A DNA stretch of 64,000 bases from BMS3ABIN04 sp964553325 (GCA_964553325.1 CAZKKI010000069.1:1-64000); one strand, 5' to 3'; numbered from the stretch's first letter, positions 50,160-60,241 are shown. The notes: generated from the letters alone by a model not told the origin. Numbers and translations are program-made.

Positions 50160-52183
50160 ACAATTCATCAAGCGAGTCACTTCCGTTTATAATTCTCATC
50201 GGTGCACCGAATTCCGGTAAAACAACGCTTTTTAACTCGCTCAGCGGCAAGAATTTCAAAACCGTCAATTACCCGGGTTCCACGGTCGAATATCACACAG
50301 CTGAAATCTCGGAAAAATATAAATGCAAAGCGTTACTGCTCGATTCACCAGGAATTATTAGTCTTGCGCCAAATTCTCCCGATGAAAAAGTTGCGGTCGA
50401 TTCACTTTACAATCATCCCAAATACGGTAAACCCGATCTTGTTATTTTAACCGTAGATGCAAGTCAAATTTCCCGGCATTTATTATTAGCTAAAGAACTT
50501 ATCGATTCCGGTTTTAACATCGTCATAGCTTTAACAATGACCGATATTTTGGAAAAGAAAAATTTACGAATTGATATCGATAGACTCTCGGAATTATTAG
50601 GCGTAAAAGTAATTCCGGTAAACGGACAAACCGGCGACGGTTTATACGAGTTAACCAAAACGCTACAGAATGAAATTAACAAAAAGAAAACACAACGACC
50701 CCCACACGGAAACAATTTAGAAAAAGAAAACTACAACGAATATTTGCTCAGGACATACAAGGAAATTGAAAAAATTGAAGAAGAGATAGTTGTTCCGTTA
50801 ATCGAAAAAAATAAATTACAAAAAGCCAATGCCGAATTAAAAGTCATAAATAAAAATTTAAAAGACCAACTGGAAGAACCCGATAGCTTAACCTTGAAAA
50901 TCGATAAAATTCTGCTGCATAAGTTTTGGGGACTTTTAATTTTCTTTCTAATAATGGCAATAACATTTACATCGATTTTCTATGTTGCCCTTCCCATTAT
51001 GGAATTGGTAAACGAATTCTTCACATTCCTTTCCTCTGCAGCTCTCGACCGGTTGGGCAATACTTGGTACGGGAATTTAGTGGCAAACGGTGTAATTGCC
51101 GGAACCGGCGCGGTGATAGTTTTCGTCCCCCAAATTTTCATTTTGTTTTTAATTTTAGGGTTTTTGGAAGATACCGGATACTTGGCGCGGGGAGCGATGT
51201 TAGTGGACAAACCCCTTTCGAAATTGGGTTTGAACGGCAGATCTTTCGTTCCGATGCTTTCCGGATTCGCATGTGCCATTCCAGCCATCATGGCAGCCCG
51301 CACTATCCGCAGCAGAAAAGAAAGACTACTTACTATTTTTATAATCCCTTTAATGAGCTGCTCAGCGCGCTTACCCGTTTATACTTTGATAATAGCTTAC
51401 CTCACACCGCCAGAAGAATTATGGTTGGGAGGTATCGCTTTGGCGGGAATTTATTTATTCAGTGTCATCAGCGCAATTGTAATTGCGGGCATAGTAAATA
51501 AATTCAGCAAAACATTAATCCGGGAAAAATCCCATTCTTCCTTTATGCTCGAATTACCCACGTACAGAAAGCCGAAAGCGAAGGTAATTTTGAACAATGC
51601 TTATATTAATTCAAAAATGTACTTGATTAAAGCGGGTACGGTAATTCTCGTATTGTCCATTTTTCTTTGGTTTATAACTTTCTTCCCCGATTCAAATCCT
51701 AAAATCGATACTACGGGTCTTAGTCAAGAACAAATCGAAATCCTTATTAATGCGGAAAGACTTGAAAACTCTTATGCGGCAAAGTTAGGACATTTAATCC
51801 AACCGATTATGACTCCGATCGGGATGGATTGGAGAGTCGGTGTATCTTTAATTTCAGCGTTCGCCGCTCGCGAAGTGTTCGTGAGCTCATTAGCATTAAT
51901 TTTCAAAGTTACCGGCGACGGTTCAACTCAACATTCGCTATTAACGGCAATGCGAAACGCAACGATAAGCGGGACGGGCGAGAAGCTCTTTACTGTTGCT
52001 ACAAGCATCGGGATAATAATATTTTTTGTCTTTGCCCTTCAGTGTATCTCAACACTTGCAATATCGAAACAAGAAACCGGCGGGTGGCGAATTCCGATGT
52101 TGCAATTATTTATTTACACAACAATTGCCTACATACTTACTTTTATTACGGTAAACGGTCTGAGAGCGTTGGGAATAAATTAA
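50156..52183 (+). CDS. feoB: FeoB ferrous iron transporter
   Basis: 675 residues. N-terminal G domain: G1 GAPNSGKTT (about 17-25), G3 DSPG, and the G4 position reads TMTD, where most FeoB have N-x-x-D. A helical GDI-like segment with a coiled coil follows (about 190-245), then the membrane part (about 260-670) with two Gate domains, including FLEDTGYLARGAML, SGFACAIPAIMAARTI and SLISAFAAREVFVSSLALI. FeoB moves Fe(II) into the cytoplasm. Slightly shorter than the E. coli protein. It converges with the kinase gene; no terminator is visible in the 12-base gap. Confidence 0.93.
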   Translation: MNNSSSESLPFIILIGAPNSGKTTLFNSLSGKNFKTVNYPGSTVEYHTAEISEKYKCKALLLDSPGIISLAPNSPDEKVAVDSLYNHPKYGKPDLVILTVDASQISRHLLLAKELIDSGFNIVIALTMTDILEKKNLRIDIDRLSELLGVKVIPVNGQTGDGLYELTKTLQNEINKKKTQRPPHGNNLEKENYNEYLLRTYKEIEKIEEEIVVPLIEKNKLQKANAELKVINKNLKDQLEEPDSLTLKIDKILLHKFWGLLIFFLIMAITFTSIFYVALPIMELVNEFFTFLSSAALDRLGNTWYGNLVANGVIAGTGAVIVFVPQIFILFLILGFLEDTGYLARGAMLVDKPLSKLGLNGRSFVPMLSGFACAIPAIMAARTIRSRKERLLTIFIIPLMSCSARLPVYTLIIAYLTPPEELWLGGIALAGIYLFSVISAIVIAGIVNKFSKTLIREKSHSSFMLELPTYRKPKAKVILNNAYINSKMYLIKAGTVILVLSIFLWFITFFPDSNPKIDTTGLSQEQIEILINAERLENSYAAKLGHLIQPIMTPIGMDWRVGVSLISAFAAREVFVSSLALIFKVTGDGSTQHSLLTAMRNATISGTGEKLFTVATSIGIIIFFVFALQCISTLAISKQETGGWRIPMLQLFIYTTIAYILTFITVNGLRALGIN

Positions 52184-52195
52184 TATTGCAAAAAT

Positions 52196-55030
52196 TCATA
52201 ATTTTTTTAGCCGCCTTTTTGCTTCGATTAGTTCGGGTAGGTCTTTATCGGCATCTTTCCATAAACTGAGAAACTTCTTATAATTTTCTTTTGCAAGAAC
52301 TTTATTATTCAACGCCTCATATGCTTTCCCGAACATAAAGTACAATTTGGGGTAATATATCGGATAGAAAAGAAAAAAATCGTCCGACATTTTTTCCATT
52401 CGTTGCAACGTGCTTAATACCTCGTTATACATGCCCAGTTCAAGCTGCAATTTTGCTAACTGGAACAATACTATAAGATTAAATAATTCAATATTATATG
52501 TTTCCAAACTATCGAGTAAAATTTTTGCCCGCAAGTAATTCTTTTCTTTAATTTCATACAAACTTAGCAATGTAAGCTTCCATGGTTTCATGGAAATGAT
52601 TTTCATCGCTTTATCCAATTCTCCTCGTCGCAAATAAAAAAGAGAAAGTCCTCCAACGTAAACCGCATCCTTCATATGATATTTATATTTTAGCGTTTTT
52701 TCCATTTCAGCCCAAGCCGCATCCAGATTGTGCCACCCGTTCCAATAAGCAATTGCCTTTGATAGAATCCAGTACATAGTTTTATTTGTGTCCTGCCGTG
52801 CCCAATAATAATTTACAAGGGTATCGCTCATTTCCAACACATCTTTATATCTACCCAAACAAAATAAAACACCTCTGTATTTTCTACGTACCAAACCAAA
52901 TATTTTATCGGGTTTTCTTAATCCTAATAAAGGTTTTATAATTTTTTCCGCTTTATCTACCTTACCGGTATAAACACAAAACTCCGCTAAAGTTGTAATA
53001 ACAGAATAATCGTTCGGGAACAATTGAATATGATGTTCAATTTCATTTATGGCTTTATCATATTTCCCAAGTTTGAAATAAGCTTGTGCCAACTGATTAG
53101 TAGCTTCGCTCGTAGGGGAAATCATCAAATATCTTTTGGCAAAGGAAAGCATCTTATCATATTTTTTCTGCGCTTTGTACGTCCATGTCAAATGCTGCAA
53201 AGCACGCGGAAAAGTTGGATCTATTTCCAAAACTCTCAATAAGTATTTTTCCGCTTGTTCATAATATCCCGCGTGATAAGACCAATCACCGATATTGTAA
53301 AGTATTTCTTTATCGTTAGGGAATCTTTTTTCTCCTTTTTTCAGAATTGCAATAGCACCGTCAAAATCCGATTTGTTTTCTTTCATTAAAGCTTTAATTA
53401 TATATTTTTCCTTATCGGGAATTTTTTCAAACAAACCGAATGCTTTTTTCAAATATTTTTCCGCTTTAAGTTTATCCATTTCCCAATCGGTTGCATAAGC
53501 CATTCGATAATACGCCAAACCGAAATCCGGATCGAGCTTGATAGCTTGCTCGAATTCTTTTTGGGCTTTTTTAAACTGAAGTTTGTCTATCAGCTCTTCG
53601 CCTTTGAAAAAGTGCTGATACGCATCAAGATTGGATGTAGTAATTTCGGCAACTTTTTTCGATGCAGCTTGAATATCGGAAATTTTCTCATTTAATTTTG
53701 TTCGCGTTTCTTCCGAAAGTTTGTCTATCATATCGGGAATACTTTCTTTCCCGTCGCCTTTCACATTAACTGTAAACAAATATTCGTTTTTACCCACATC
53801 CAAAACTTTCATATCGATTGTATAAACATTACCGAACTTACGAATCGATGCAATTGCCAATGTATTTATATTAGCCCGCTCACAAATTTCCCTTCCTAAA
53901 TGTTCATCTATGTGGGTAAGATTTTCTTTCCCGAGGCGCCTCAAAATATCAAACATACGCGAACGTGTGGTTACGCATAGCCGTTCGGATTGTTCCAATG
54001 CGGTAATTAGCATGCCGGAAAGACCGTTAAGTTCCGACTCACCTGTTTCGTTTTGAAAATCAACAACGGCGATTGGAATTCGTTGATTACTTTTAACATC
54101 GGAAGAAAGGGAAAAATATAAAATTGCAAATCCGATAAACAAAATTATACTTAATGCCGGAATCAGCTTGAACTTTTTGAATTTTCCATTCAGTTTATGA
54201 ACCGGTTGTTTACCGGTTAAATTCGCTTTAATTTCCTTCAAATCCGAGATTAATTCTTCCGCGTTTTGATAACGTTCTTTTTTATCCTTCGCCAAGCAAC
54301 TTTCGATGATGTTTCTTATTCCCCTAACGTTTTTTATTTCTTCCGTGTCGAGCGTCGGTTCTTCGTTCAAAATGGAATAAATTATCGCCTGCTCGTATTC
54401 GCCCTTGAATGGAAGTTTACTCGTAATCATCTCGTAAAGGACAACACCCAAAGACCAAATATCCGAACGGTTATCAACATTCTCGCCTTGTGCTTGTTCC
54501 GGCGACATGTAAGCCGCTGTTCCAACCGTTGTTCCTTTCCTTGTGAGCGAATTTCCTCCCAATCCTTTAGCCAATCCGAAATCCAAAATTTTCACGGTAC
54601 CGTCCGATGTAACAAAAATATTTGCGGGTTTAATATCTCTGTGGATAATTCCCTTTTTATGTGCTTTTTGTAAACCTTCGGCAATTTGAATTGTAATATC
54701 GATGATTTCGGTAAACAACAACGACTTATTCTCAATCTTTTTCTTTAATGTTTCTCCTTCGTAAAAAGACATTGCAATAAAAAGTTGACCGTCATCGGTT
54801 TCGCCGATTTCGTGAACCGTGCATATATTTTTGTGTTCCAAGGAAGAGGCGGTTTTGGCTTCATAAATAAATCTCATTTTTGTTTCTTCATCGAACGAAA
54901 AAGCGGGTGGTAAAAATTTTAACGCAACATACCTATCCAGTTTTAAGTCCAGCGCTTTATATACAACGCCCATTCCACCGCCGCCTAATTTTTCCACCAC
55001 GCGGTAATGTGATATTTCCTTACCGATCAT
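52196..55030 (-). CDS. Transmembrane Ser/Thr protein kinase with TPR repeats
   Basis: 944 residues. Kinase domain 8-275: glycine loop GGGGMGVVY, Lys38, HRDIKPAN (130-137), DFGLAKG (150-156) and SPEQAQGENVDNRSDIWSLG. One transmembrane helix (about 293-313). Beyond it, a FlgO/TolB-like segment (VAVVDFQNETGESE-type, about 320-450) and TPR units to about residue 930 (for example FKKAQKEFEQAIKLDPDFGLAYYRM). The sensor part lies outside the membrane. Third gene of a group with a PP2C phosphatase and a STAS protein. A kinase and a phosphatase in one operon suggest a reversible phosphorylation switch. Confidence 0.9.
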   Translation of the reverse strand: MIGKEISHYRVVEKLGGGGMGVVYKALDLKLDRYVALKFLPPAFSFDEETKMRFIYEAKTASSLEHKNICTVHEIGETDDGQLFIAMSFYEGETLKKKIENKSLLFTEIIDITIQIAEGLQKAHKKGIIHRDIKPANIFVTSDGTVKILDFGLAKGLGGNSLTRKGTTVGTAAYMSPEQAQGENVDNRSDIWSLGVVLYEMITSKLPFKGEYEQAIIYSILNEEPTLDTEEIKNVRGIRNIIESCLAKDKKERYQNAEELISDLKEIKANLTGKQPVHKLNGKFKKFKLIPALSIILFIGFAILYFSLSSDVKSNQRIPIAVVDFQNETGESELNGLSGMLITALEQSERLCVTTRSRMFDILRRLGKENLTHIDEHLGREICERANINTLAIASIRKFGNVYTIDMKVLDVGKNEYLFTVNVKGDGKESIPDMIDKLSEETRTKLNEKISDIQAASKKVAEITTSNLDAYQHFFKGEELIDKLQFKKAQKEFEQAIKLDPDFGLAYYRMAYATDWEMDKLKAEKYLKKAFGLFEKIPDKEKYIIKALMKENKSDFDGAIAILKKGEKRFPNDKEILYNIGDWSYHAGYYEQAEKYLLRVLEIDPTFPRALQHLTWTYKAQKKYDKMLSFAKRYLMISPTSEATNQLAQAYFKLGKYDKAINEIEHHIQLFPNDYSVITTLAEFCVYTGKVDKAEKIIKPLLGLRKPDKIFGLVRRKYRGVLFCLGRYKDVLEMSDTLVNYYWARQDTNKTMYWILSKAIAYWNGWHNLDAAWAEMEKTLKYKYHMKDAVYVGGLSLFYLRRGELDKAMKIISMKPWKLTLLSLYEIKEKNYLRAKILLDSLETYNIELFNLIVLFQLAKLQLELGMYNEVLSTLQRMEKMSDDFFLFYPIYYPKLYFMFGKAYEALNNKVLAKENYKKFLSLWKDADKDLPELIEAKRRLKKL

Positions 55031-55093
55031 TTTAACTTAACCGCTCAAATATGTTTACCGAAAACTTGTTTCGCTTTTTAACGCTTTGCAAAA

Positions 55094-55447
55094 TTATACG
55101 GAAGCGACCTGACCGAAACTATTCACTGCATCTTCAACGGTATCGTAAATTTCGAATATCTGATTTAACTTTGTAATGGAAAGCAATCCGCGCATTCTTT
55201 CATTAATCGAAGCTAATTTCAGTTTTCCACCGCTGTTCATAACGGTCGTATAATTTCGAATCAAGGTTCCCATTCCAGTACTGTTAACGTACGTAACACC
55301 GGAAAGATCAATAACGATATTTTTCTTTCCTTCCTCAAGATATTTTTTAATCGAATCGTTCAACTCGGTCGCTTCGGGTCCGCCGAGCAATTTTCCTTTA
55401 ATCTCAAATACAACAGCATTGTACTTCTCGGTTATTTTGAGTTTCAT
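55094..55447 (-). CDS. STAS-domain anti-sigma factor antagonist (SpoIIAA/RsbV-like)
   Basis: 117 residues, a single STAS domain: LGGPEATELNDSIKKYLEEGKKNIVIDLSGVTYVNSTGMGTLIRNYT, with the conserved serine to be phosphorylated in VNSTGMG (about residue 56). In partner-switching systems this protein is dephosphorylated by a PP2C phosphatase and then frees a sigma factor. Its start overlaps the end of the PP2C gene by 4 bases. No anti-sigma kinase (RsbW-like) is encoded next to it. Confidence 0.9.
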   Translation of the reverse strand: MKLKITEKYNAVVFEIKGKLLGGPEATELNDSIKKYLEEGKKNIVIDLSGVTYVNSTGMGTLIRNYTTVMNSGGKLKLASINERMRGLLSITKLNQIFEIYDTVEDAVNSFGQVASV

Positions 55448-56748
55448 TTTATCCTCCTTAAAATTAATAATGTTTTATCATCGCTTTGGGGTTCACTCAT
55501 TGCATGTTTTTCGGTCTCCCCAATAATCTTGCTTATTAATTCCGAAGGAGAAAGCTCAAAATTATCAATTAATAACTCCATCAACCTTTCCTCGCCGTAC
55601 TCTTCACCTTTTTCATTCATTGTTTCCGTGATTCCGTCGGAATAAACAACGATTAAATCACCGGCATCCAATTGTAAAGTTTCCTCATCGAACGGGAAAG
55701 CGTCCATAAAACCTAGGATGATTCCGCCTTTGCTTAGTTTAATAATTTCACCTTGCGCCGAAATTTTAACAGGATTGTTATGCCCGGCATTACAGTATGT
55801 TAAAGTGTGATTTTTATAATCGACTATCCCGGCAAACAAGGTGGCGTATTTGTCCACTTCGGTACTTTTATGCAAAAGCGTATTGGAGGAAAAAATAATA
55901 TCCGATAAAGATTTATGGATTTGGGCTTGGCTTCGGAAAGTGGCTTGTAAATTAGCCATTAACATTGCGGCTGGAATACCTTTTCCGGTAATGTCTCCCA
56001 AACAAAAGATTAATTCATATTCGTTGCGTAAAACAAAATCGTAATAATCGCCGCCGACTTCTTTTGCCGGTATATTTACCGCAGAGATTTCGTACCCGTG
56101 TACTTTTGGTATTTTCTGGGGTAAAATGTTTTTTTGGATTTCCGCTGCGGTTTTAAGCTCTTGCCGCAACTGTAGTAATTTTTTTTCTTCTTCCAATAAC
56201 CGTGCATTCACAATAGTTTGAGTAGATTGGGCAGCGATAATGGACAATAATTTTTGATCTTCTTCGGTAAATTCCCCATCGTCTTTTTTATTAAAAACGG
56301 TAATAATTCCGATGATTCCGCCTTTCGAGAGCATGGGAACACTTAAAAACGATTTGATTTCCGAAGTTTTCAACAGTAAGTTATTAAAACGTTTATCGGA
56401 ACTTACCTTTTTTACAAGCAACGGTTTTCTGTTTTTTAAAATCCATCCGGTAATTTGAGAATCCAACCGTAACGGCACAAAGCCATCCGTTTTTGTATCC
56501 GCTTTTCTAATCATCGTTTGTAATTTATCGTCCGGTCTGTTTTCATCGAGTAACATAACCGCAGCTTGTTCAACATTAAGATGCTTAATGCATTTCCATA
56601 CAATCAAATCAATTATTTCGGTTAAGCTTAAAGTGGAACTTATGGCAGTGGCTATTTCGTTAAGTACGGAGAGTTCCTCAATCGCTTTTCTCAAGCGTTT
56701 ATTTTCTTCGATTAAAAAACCGGTTTCGCTTTTATCATCCATTTTCAT
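55444..56748 (-). CDS. GAF-domain PP2C (RsbU/SpoIIE-type) phosphatase
   Basis: 434 residues. N-terminal coil, GAF domain (about 28-175; LNVEQAAVMLLDENR, FLSVPMLSKGGIIGIITVFNK), a helical linker, and a SpoIIE-type phosphatase (about 212-430) with EVGGDYYDF, GDITGKGIPAAMLMANL, GHNNP and LIVVYSDGITE, keeping the metal-binding Asp residues. Likely substrate is the STAS protein encoded next, in a partner-switching stress pathway; the GAF domain provides the signal input. A 9-base inverted repeat lies just upstream of its start. Confidence 0.9.
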   Translation of the reverse strand: MKMDDKSETGFLIEENKRLRKAIEELSVLNEIATAISSTLSLTEIIDLIVWKCIKHLNVEQAAVMLLDENRPDDKLQTMIRKADTKTDGFVPLRLDSQITGWILKNRKPLLVKKVSSDKRFNNLLLKTSEIKSFLSVPMLSKGGIIGIITVFNKKDDGEFTEEDQKLLSIIAAQSTQTIVNARLLEEEKKLLQLRQELKTAAEIQKNILPQKIPKVHGYEISAVNIPAKEVGGDYYDFVLRNEYELIFCLGDITGKGIPAAMLMANLQATFRSQAQIHKSLSDIIFSSNTLLHKSTEVDKYATLFAGIVDYKNHTLTYCNAGHNNPVKISAQGEIIKLSKGGIILGFMDAFPFDEETLQLDAGDLIVVYSDGITETMNEKGEEYGEERLMELLIDNFELSPSELISKIIGETEKHAMSEPQSDDKTLLILRRIK

Positions 56749-56755
56749 AAATGGA

Positions 56756-56776
56756 TTTTACTTTACAAAAGTAAAA
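56756..56776. repeat. Inverted repeat upstream of the PP2C gene
   Basis: TTTTACTTT and AAAGTAAAA (56756-56764 and 56768-56776) flank a 3-base centre, 8 bases before the start codon at 56748. It could be an operator or a leader hairpin. The remaining gap (to 56954) shows nothing else I can support. Confidence 0.3.
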
Positions 56777-56954
56777 TGTTCGGAAACAATTTATCTCGCA
56801 AGATACCGTTCAATCAAATCAACCGGAAAAGAGAAATAACTTCGTAAAAGAGCGGGAAAATTTCCGAAACCGGTAAAGGGGAATGAACTGGAAACCGACT
56901 CGTTTTTAATTACACTTTAAAATAATAAATTCATTTGAACTTTTCTATTATAAA

Positions 56955-57488
56955 TCAAGATTCGATTCCCCGACGGGACAGAATTCCTTTTTCGTAATAA
57001 TGTTTAACTTCTTTCATTTCCGTTACAAGATCGGCTTCGCTCAAAATTGCCGGAGGACAGTACCTACCGGTTATAACAATTTCAACTTGCTTAGGTTTCA
57101 TTTTGATGAAATCAAGAATATCGTTTTCCGACAACAGTTGAAAATATATCGAAACACAAGCTTCATCGAGAATAATAATATCATAATTGCCGCTCAGCAT
57201 TTTTTCTTTTGCTTTTTCCAAGCCAGCCTTAATTTTCGCAATATCATCTTCTGAGGGCAATTCTTTTTTATATACAAATTCATCTCCCCCGAACTGTTCA
57301 AGCGTAATCCACTCCCTTAAATATTTTAAACTGTTTATTTCATTGTACGGATACTCTTTCATAAATTGAGCTACGTATGTTTTTAAGCCGAACCCCGCGG
57401 CTCTTACCGCCAAACCGATTGCCGCTGTTGTTTTCCCTTTACCGTTACCGGTATAAACTTGAACAAATCCTTCTTTTAACTTCGTCAT
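56955..57488 (-). CDS. Corrinoid adenosyltransferase (CobO/BtuR type)
   Basis: 177 residues from the ATG at 57488; a TTG at 57500 would add four residues. P-loop GNGKGKTTAAIGLAVRA (about 11-27), VAQFMKEYPYNE, DIIILDEACV (Walker B) and VITGRYCPPAILSEADLVTEM: the CobA/CobO/BtuR family. It converts cob(I)alamin or cobyrinate to the adenosyl form in the cytoplasm. Other cobalamin genes are absent, so salvage is likely. It would support the B12-dependent mutase subunit at 39864. Confidence 0.92.
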   Translation of the reverse strand: MTKLKEGFVQVYTGNGKGKTTAAIGLAVRAAGFGLKTYVAQFMKEYPYNEINSLKYLREWITLEQFGGDEFVYKKELPSEDDIAKIKAGLEKAKEKMLSGNYDIIILDEACVSIYFQLLSENDILDFIKMKPKQVEIVITGRYCPPAILSEADLVTEMKEVKHYYEKGILSRRGIES

Positions 57489-57523
57489 ATTTCCACTCAA
57501 TTATTTTTCGGAAAAGTCAATTG

Positions 57524-59680
57524 TTATTCAACAATTTTACCGTTCGTTATTTCTTCGACCAATCTTCCGGTTTTATAAACATACTTCAAAGCCTCAAGCA
57601 ACCCTTTGGCATCCGTTGCAACCGTCCGGTTGTTTTCTTCCAGAAATATTATGTATCCGGCAAGACTTTCAATATTTCCGTCGTGAACCAATCCTACGAT
57701 TTCACGATTTTTATTTATTATGGAACTTCCGGAATTGCCCCCGACAATATCGTTGGTTGATGCAAATCCCACCGGAGTTGCCAAATCGAGTTCCGGCGGC
57801 GGCGTTTTCCAACGTTCGTGCAAACCCCAAGGATAAGTGTTTCCACCGAAAGAGAAATATCTATCCCACAAACCGTAATAAGTGGTTTTCCCCGGCGCAA
57901 TTGTACCGTTATACTCATAACCCTTAATCGTACCATCCGAAATTCTTAAGGTAAGAGTTGCATCGGGTGGAATAGCGTTACCGTAAATTGCAAAAACAGC
58001 TTCGCCAAGCAATTCATTAAATACCGAAAGCGAATTGTTTAATTTTCTTCTTTGCTCGCGCAGCGAATCCAAAATCTTTCTTGAATTTCGTGCAAACAAG
58101 ATAAACGGATCGTTGGAATTAAGTATTGAATCGGGCGGCAGTTCAATAAGTTGCTTGACTTTTTCCTTTGATGTAATAACAGATTCATTAAAAAGATATT
58201 CCGCTGTATATTCGTTTAAATTTCCGCCGACCATCGATGTTACAAATTCATGGTTTTCACCCAATACAGATTTTATATAATTCAGATACGCTTCAATCAA
58301 TAATTTGTTAAACTCAACATTAATTTCGTCCGGATAAATAATTTGCAACACCGAATCAACATTTCCGGGGTAATCGTTAATTTCCCTTTCGTACTCTGGA
58401 ATTTTCTTTTGTTCGGCGTAATCTATCAATCGTTGCGCTATTTTCAGATAAACCGGTTTAATCGTTCCACGGACGTTAAAAGCGTAGTATTCGTCGGCAC
58501 TTTCCGTAAGTTTATTAATTACCGTTTTTATTGAATCCCACACGAATCCATACTTTTTGTTTAATTGCTCGCTTTGAAATACTTTCTCCTTCAAATCGTT
58601 CTCGAATGAAATTTTCTTTTTCATAATATACGGATCCCTTAATGCAGCAAGTCTTCCCGCATACGATTTTCTAGCATTTCCCCAACGCATTATTTGCATC
58701 AAGTATTTGCTTTCCTCTTCGGGGTGTTTTTCGAACATTTTGAAATATGCATAATAAATTTGGTTAAATCCGCTAAGTAAATACTTATATACTTTTTCTT
58801 TCAGATAATTCAATTCGGCTACGGATAGCAATCTGCTCGTTTTCCCGGGGCGTCCGACAACAAAAATCAATTCGTTTTCTCTCGCTCCGTTTTTTCCCCA
58901 CTTAAAAAAATGATTTGTTTTGACCGGTTTTCCATCTTCGTTGTATGCACGGTAGAAAGCGAAATCGAGTTCGTATCTCGGATAAGTAAAATTATCCCAA
59001 TCCCAACCGGTAGCTGCAATTTGAAAATCGGGCGACATAACCAAACGAATGTCGTTATATCTTTTATATCCGTAAAGTGAATATTTTCCGCCGTGGTAGA
59101 GAGTAACGATTTTACAAATCAATCCGGTCTCTTCGGAATATTTATTTTCCAAATTTGCAATTTTTTCATTTTTCAGAATTGTTTTCCCTTCGCTTGTTTC
59201 AGCTTTCGCCAAAGCGTTCTTTATTGAATCGGTAACATCTTCAATCAGAACCAACTGATCGACGAACAATCCCGGTATTTTTCTTTCTTCATTAATATTT
59301 TCGGCATAAAACCCGTCGCGCAATAAGTTTTCCCCATCTTGTTCTATTAATTTCAATAAACTTCTACCGCAATGATGATTCGTCATAATTAAACCGTCTG
59401 CGGAAATGAAAGCAGCGGAACAACCGCCGCCGAACTGGAGAGCGGATCTCATCACGTCATCGAGCCATAAACTATCGGGGACAAAACCGTATTTATTTTC
59501 CCATTTATCAAACGGTATTGCGTCGAACGTCCACATCCCACCGAATTCATCCAAGTTAAATTTTACCGTATCGATATCAACCGGTTCGTAAAAACCCCTT
59601 TGGGAAAATACATGACCGTACATCAACAGAACAGTTGTAATTACGATTATCAGCGATTTCAAATTTAATTTAACGGACAT
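57524..59680 (-). CDS. S46-family dipeptidyl-peptidase (first copy)
   Basis: 718 residues from the ATG at 59680 (GAGG ribosome site; a TTG at 59692 is the alternative). Signal peptide about 5-27. A chymotrypsin-like fold interrupted by a helical domain: GGGCSAAFISADGLIMTNHHCGRS holds the catalytic His, RYDIRLV- and FTYPRYELDF-type segments follow, and TNDIVGGNSGSSIINKNREIVGLVHDG holds the catalytic Ser. These are the marks of DPP7/DPP11, periplasmic exopeptidases for dipeptides from proteins. Specificity (hydrophobic versus acidic) cannot be read with confidence. Confidence 0.92.
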   Translation of the reverse strand: MSVKLNLKSLIIVITTVLLMYGHVFSQRGFYEPVDIDTVKFNLDEFGGMWTFDAIPFDKWENKYGFVPDSLWLDDVMRSALQFGGGCSAAFISADGLIMTNHHCGRSLLKLIEQDGENLLRDGFYAENINEERKIPGLFVDQLVLIEDVTDSIKNALAKAETSEGKTILKNEKIANLENKYSEETGLICKIVTLYHGGKYSLYGYKRYNDIRLVMSPDFQIAATGWDWDNFTYPRYELDFAFYRAYNEDGKPVKTNHFFKWGKNGARENELIFVVGRPGKTSRLLSVAELNYLKEKVYKYLLSGFNQIYYAYFKMFEKHPEEESKYLMQIMRWGNARKSYAGRLAALRDPYIMKKKISFENDLKEKVFQSEQLNKKYGFVWDSIKTVINKLTESADEYYAFNVRGTIKPVYLKIAQRLIDYAEQKKIPEYEREINDYPGNVDSVLQIIYPDEINVEFNKLLIEAYLNYIKSVLGENHEFVTSMVGGNLNEYTAEYLFNESVITSKEKVKQLIELPPDSILNSNDPFILFARNSRKILDSLREQRRKLNNSLSVFNELLGEAVFAIYGNAIPPDATLTLRISDGTIKGYEYNGTIAPGKTTYYGLWDRYFSFGGNTYPWGLHERWKTPPPELDLATPVGFASTNDIVGGNSGSSIINKNREIVGLVHDGNIESLAGYIIFLEENNRTVATDAKGLLEALKYVYKTGRLVEEITNGKIVE

Positions 59681-59811
59681 CAACAACCTCAAATTTTATT
59701 CAAAATTTAGTTAGATTTGAATGCGAAATACGAACTTATAAATCGCGTTCAATAATACTAAATTATTTGTTATTTTTTAACGGGTTGTTATATAAAAGAA
59801 GCGGGAAAAGC

Positions 59812-60228
59812 ATGAATCTAAGTTGGAAGGATAAAAGTTATTATTTCAAAGGATTGTTGTTACTTATCGGAAAAGACTTCGTTATTTCTGAAGAAGAAAG
59901 ACATTTGCTTCAAGATATAGGTCGTGCATTAGGGTTCGAACAAAAATTTATAGATTCTTCAATAGATAATTTATTGGAGAACAAATACATAATAGACGAA
60001 CCACCGGTTTTCTCCGGAAAAGAAATTGCCAAAATTTTTATTAAAGACGGAATCCGCGTTGCAATTTCGGATAAAGATATGCATCCGTTCGAAATTGAAT
60101 GGTTACAAAAAGTAGCGAAAGCAAACGGATTAAGTGAGAATTTTGTTGCCGAACAAATCGATTTTTACTTGAGAAACCAATATTTAATAGAAAAGCGAGA
60201 CAATTTGGAAGTTCATAATTTCGAATAA
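59812..60228 (+). CDS. Small TerB-like helical protein
   Basis: 139 residues from the ATG at 59812 (GCGGGA upstream); an in-frame TTG at 59767 would add 15 residues. Two similar units (about 12-65 and 70-128) show the pattern I-S-x-x-E-x-x-x-L-x-x-I-x-x-x-L-G/N-x-x-x-x-F-V/I seen in TerB-like domains (DFVISEEERHLLQDIGRALGF; DKDMHPFEIEWLQKVAKANGL). Function unknown. It lies 13 bases upstream of the aldehyde dehydrogenase start and divergent from the S46 gene. Confidence 0.6.
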   Translation: MNLSWKDKSYYFKGLLLLIGKDFVISEEERHLLQDIGRALGFEQKFIDSSIDNLLENKYIIDEPPVFSGKEIAKIFIKDGIRVAISDKDMHPFEIEWLQKVAKANGLSENFVAEQIDFYLRNQYLIEKRDNLEVHNFE

Positions 60229-60241
60229 AGCCGGTGATATA

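Noticed and set aside
56860..56910. Possible cobalamin riboswitch fragment (AAAGGGGAA-like stretch)
   Set aside because: The B12 box and the conserved CCCGCAACTG core are missing, and no plus-strand gene follows for almost 3 kb.
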